Below are positions 11,427-12,177 of a stretch of DNA of 12,177 nt, in pieces. Made by a program: the position numbers and the translations under genes. The notes below the pieces were generated by a model. It had not been told where the DNA came from. It made no database searches and was given only the letters and a program-made list of their open reading frames with translations. Where the stretch lies: the NCBI GenBank assembly GCA_015062715.1, contig SUUD01000034.1:1-12177 (forward strand). Reading direction: 5' to 3'. Position 1 is the first letter of the stretch; each line of letters starts with the position of its first letter. This DNA comes from Olsenella sp. GTDB lineage: Bacteria > Actinomycetota > Coriobacteriia > Coriobacteriales > Atopobiaceae.

Positions 11427-12177
11427 GCGGCTACTCCACCTATGCGGCGATCATCTTCGTCACCGAGACGGAGCGACGGGCCGTCGAGCGCATGTTCGAC
11501 TGGTCCGACCTTCGCATGGCGGGGGACGCCCAGACCTACGCGGAGGCGTTCGTCGAGCGGGACGGCAGGCGGCTGCGCATCGTCTGCGCGCAGCAGGACG
11601 AGATGGGCATGACCGCCAGCGCCACCCTGACCATGAAGATGATCCAGCACTTTGCCCCCGAGTACGTGATCATGCCCGGCATCGCCGCGGGCACGGGGAA
11701 CGCGTCCGCCTCGAGCCGCCAGGAGTTTGGCGACGTGCTGCTCGCCAGCTCGGTGTGGAACTTCTCGAACGGGAAGTACGTCTCGCCGCACGAGGCCGAG
11801 ATCGTCTTTGGCGAGGTGGGCTTCAACCCCCGGCCGACCGTGGTCGAGATTGCGGGGGACCACATCGAGGAGATCCTGAGGCACCTTGGCTCGAGGGACA
11901 CCGAGTTCTACGTCCACTACGGCCCGCTGGCGAGCGGCACCGCGGTGGTTGCGAACAAGTCCCTGCTTGAGAAGCAGGTCATGACGAGCTTCCAGGACAC
12001 GGAGGGCGTCGAGATGGAGGGGTACGGCGTGGCGTACGCGGCGACCCACGCACCCGAGCCCCGGCCGCGCGTCATCATCGCGAAGAGTGTGTGCGACTTT
12101 GCCGACGAGCGCAAGGACGACGCCTACCAGAGGTTCGCGGCCTATACGAGCTGCGGGTTCGTGAAGGAGCTGCTGGA
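11423..12177 (+). CDS. Nucleoside phosphorylase/nucleosidase-superfamily protein (3' end cut)
   Basis: At least 251 residues of a PNP/UDP-phosphorylase-fold protein, the family of MTA/SAH nucleosidases, which cleaves N-glycosidic bonds of purine nucleosides. Seen: IIFVTETERRAVERM (10-24), CAQQDEMGMTASATLTMKMI (55-74), YVIMPGIAAGTG (81-92), HYGPLASGTAVVANKSLLEK (165-184), EGVEMEGYGVAYAA (194-207) with the substrate-binding EME, and IAKSVCDFADERKDDAYQRF (219-238), where DFAD carries the probable catalytic Asp (Ser of the usual SD is Cys). The AAYTSCGFVKELL end is nearly complete for the fold. This layout resembles stand-alone or effector-type nucleosidases more than housekeeping Pfs, which is shorter. 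It overlaps the methyltransferase stop by 4 bp, with GAGGGG as ribosome site. Substrate unknown; housekeeping salvage or nucleotide-depleting effector are both possible. Confidence 0.82.
   Translation, partial: MSGYSTYAAIIFVTETERRAVERMFDWSDLRMAGDAQTYAEAFVERDGRRLRIVCAQQDEMGMTASATLTMKMIQHFAPEYVIMPGIAAGTGNASASSRQEFGDVLLASSVWNFSNGKYVSPHEAEIVFGEVGFNPRPTVVEIAGDHIEEILRHLGSRDTEFYVHYGPLASGTAVVANKSLLEKQVMTSFQDTEGVEMEGYGVAYAATHAPEPRPRVIIAKSVCDFADERKDDAYQRFAAYTSCGFVKELL

Overview
The window is GC-rich DNA with dense coding, short intergenic gaps and GC-ending codons. The gene content and protein style (EF-G-like paralogue, XRE-type regulator, acetyl-type MetA paired with MetY) suggest a high-GC actinomycetote. 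My best guess is class Coriobacteriia (Olsenella/Collinsella relatives), but this is inferred from protein resemblance and no marker gene settles it.

Layout. Positions 1-3371 lie on the minus strand: the N-terminal end of an acyl-CoA synthetase, a small XRE-type helix-turn-helix protein, a perfect 58-bp inverted repeat, and a metY-metA pair for sulfur assimilation into homocysteine. A divergent small nitroreductase follows (3433-3951). A 342-bp non-coding stretch (3952-4293) then holds chained palindromes, a candidate promoter and an attenuator-like leader. After it come a DEAD-box RNA helicase with an Arg9 insert and an RlmI-like rRNA methyltransferase (plus strand). tadA (minus) converges on the methyltransferase with a 4-bp overlap. 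A tRNA-Ser(UGA) diverges from tadA. Next is a 375-bp non-coding region (7615-7989) with a duplicated tRNA 3' end plus terminator, a structured insert and a diverged tandem repeat. An EF-G-like GTPase (minus) follows, divergent from a TrmA/RlmC/RlmD-type uracil-5-methyltransferase. The methyltransferase is translationally coupled (ATGA overlap) to a nucleoside phosphorylase/nucleosidase-family protein cut by the window end.

How the genes relate. metY and metA form one pathway: MetA has Glu111, the residue linked to acetyl-CoA use, which matches MetY's use of O-acetylhomoserine. From 4294 to 11426 almost every gene acts on RNA or translation: helicase, rRNA methyltransferase, tRNA deaminase, tRNA-Ser, EF-G-like factor and uracil methyltransferase. 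This is a housekeeping neighbourhood rather than an island. The least explained material is non-coding: the 58-bp palindrome, the chain of alternating GAGGTATG half-sites, the tRNA 3'-end duplication with its insert, and the transition-rich 59-bp tandem repeat. I found no complete new multi-gene system.
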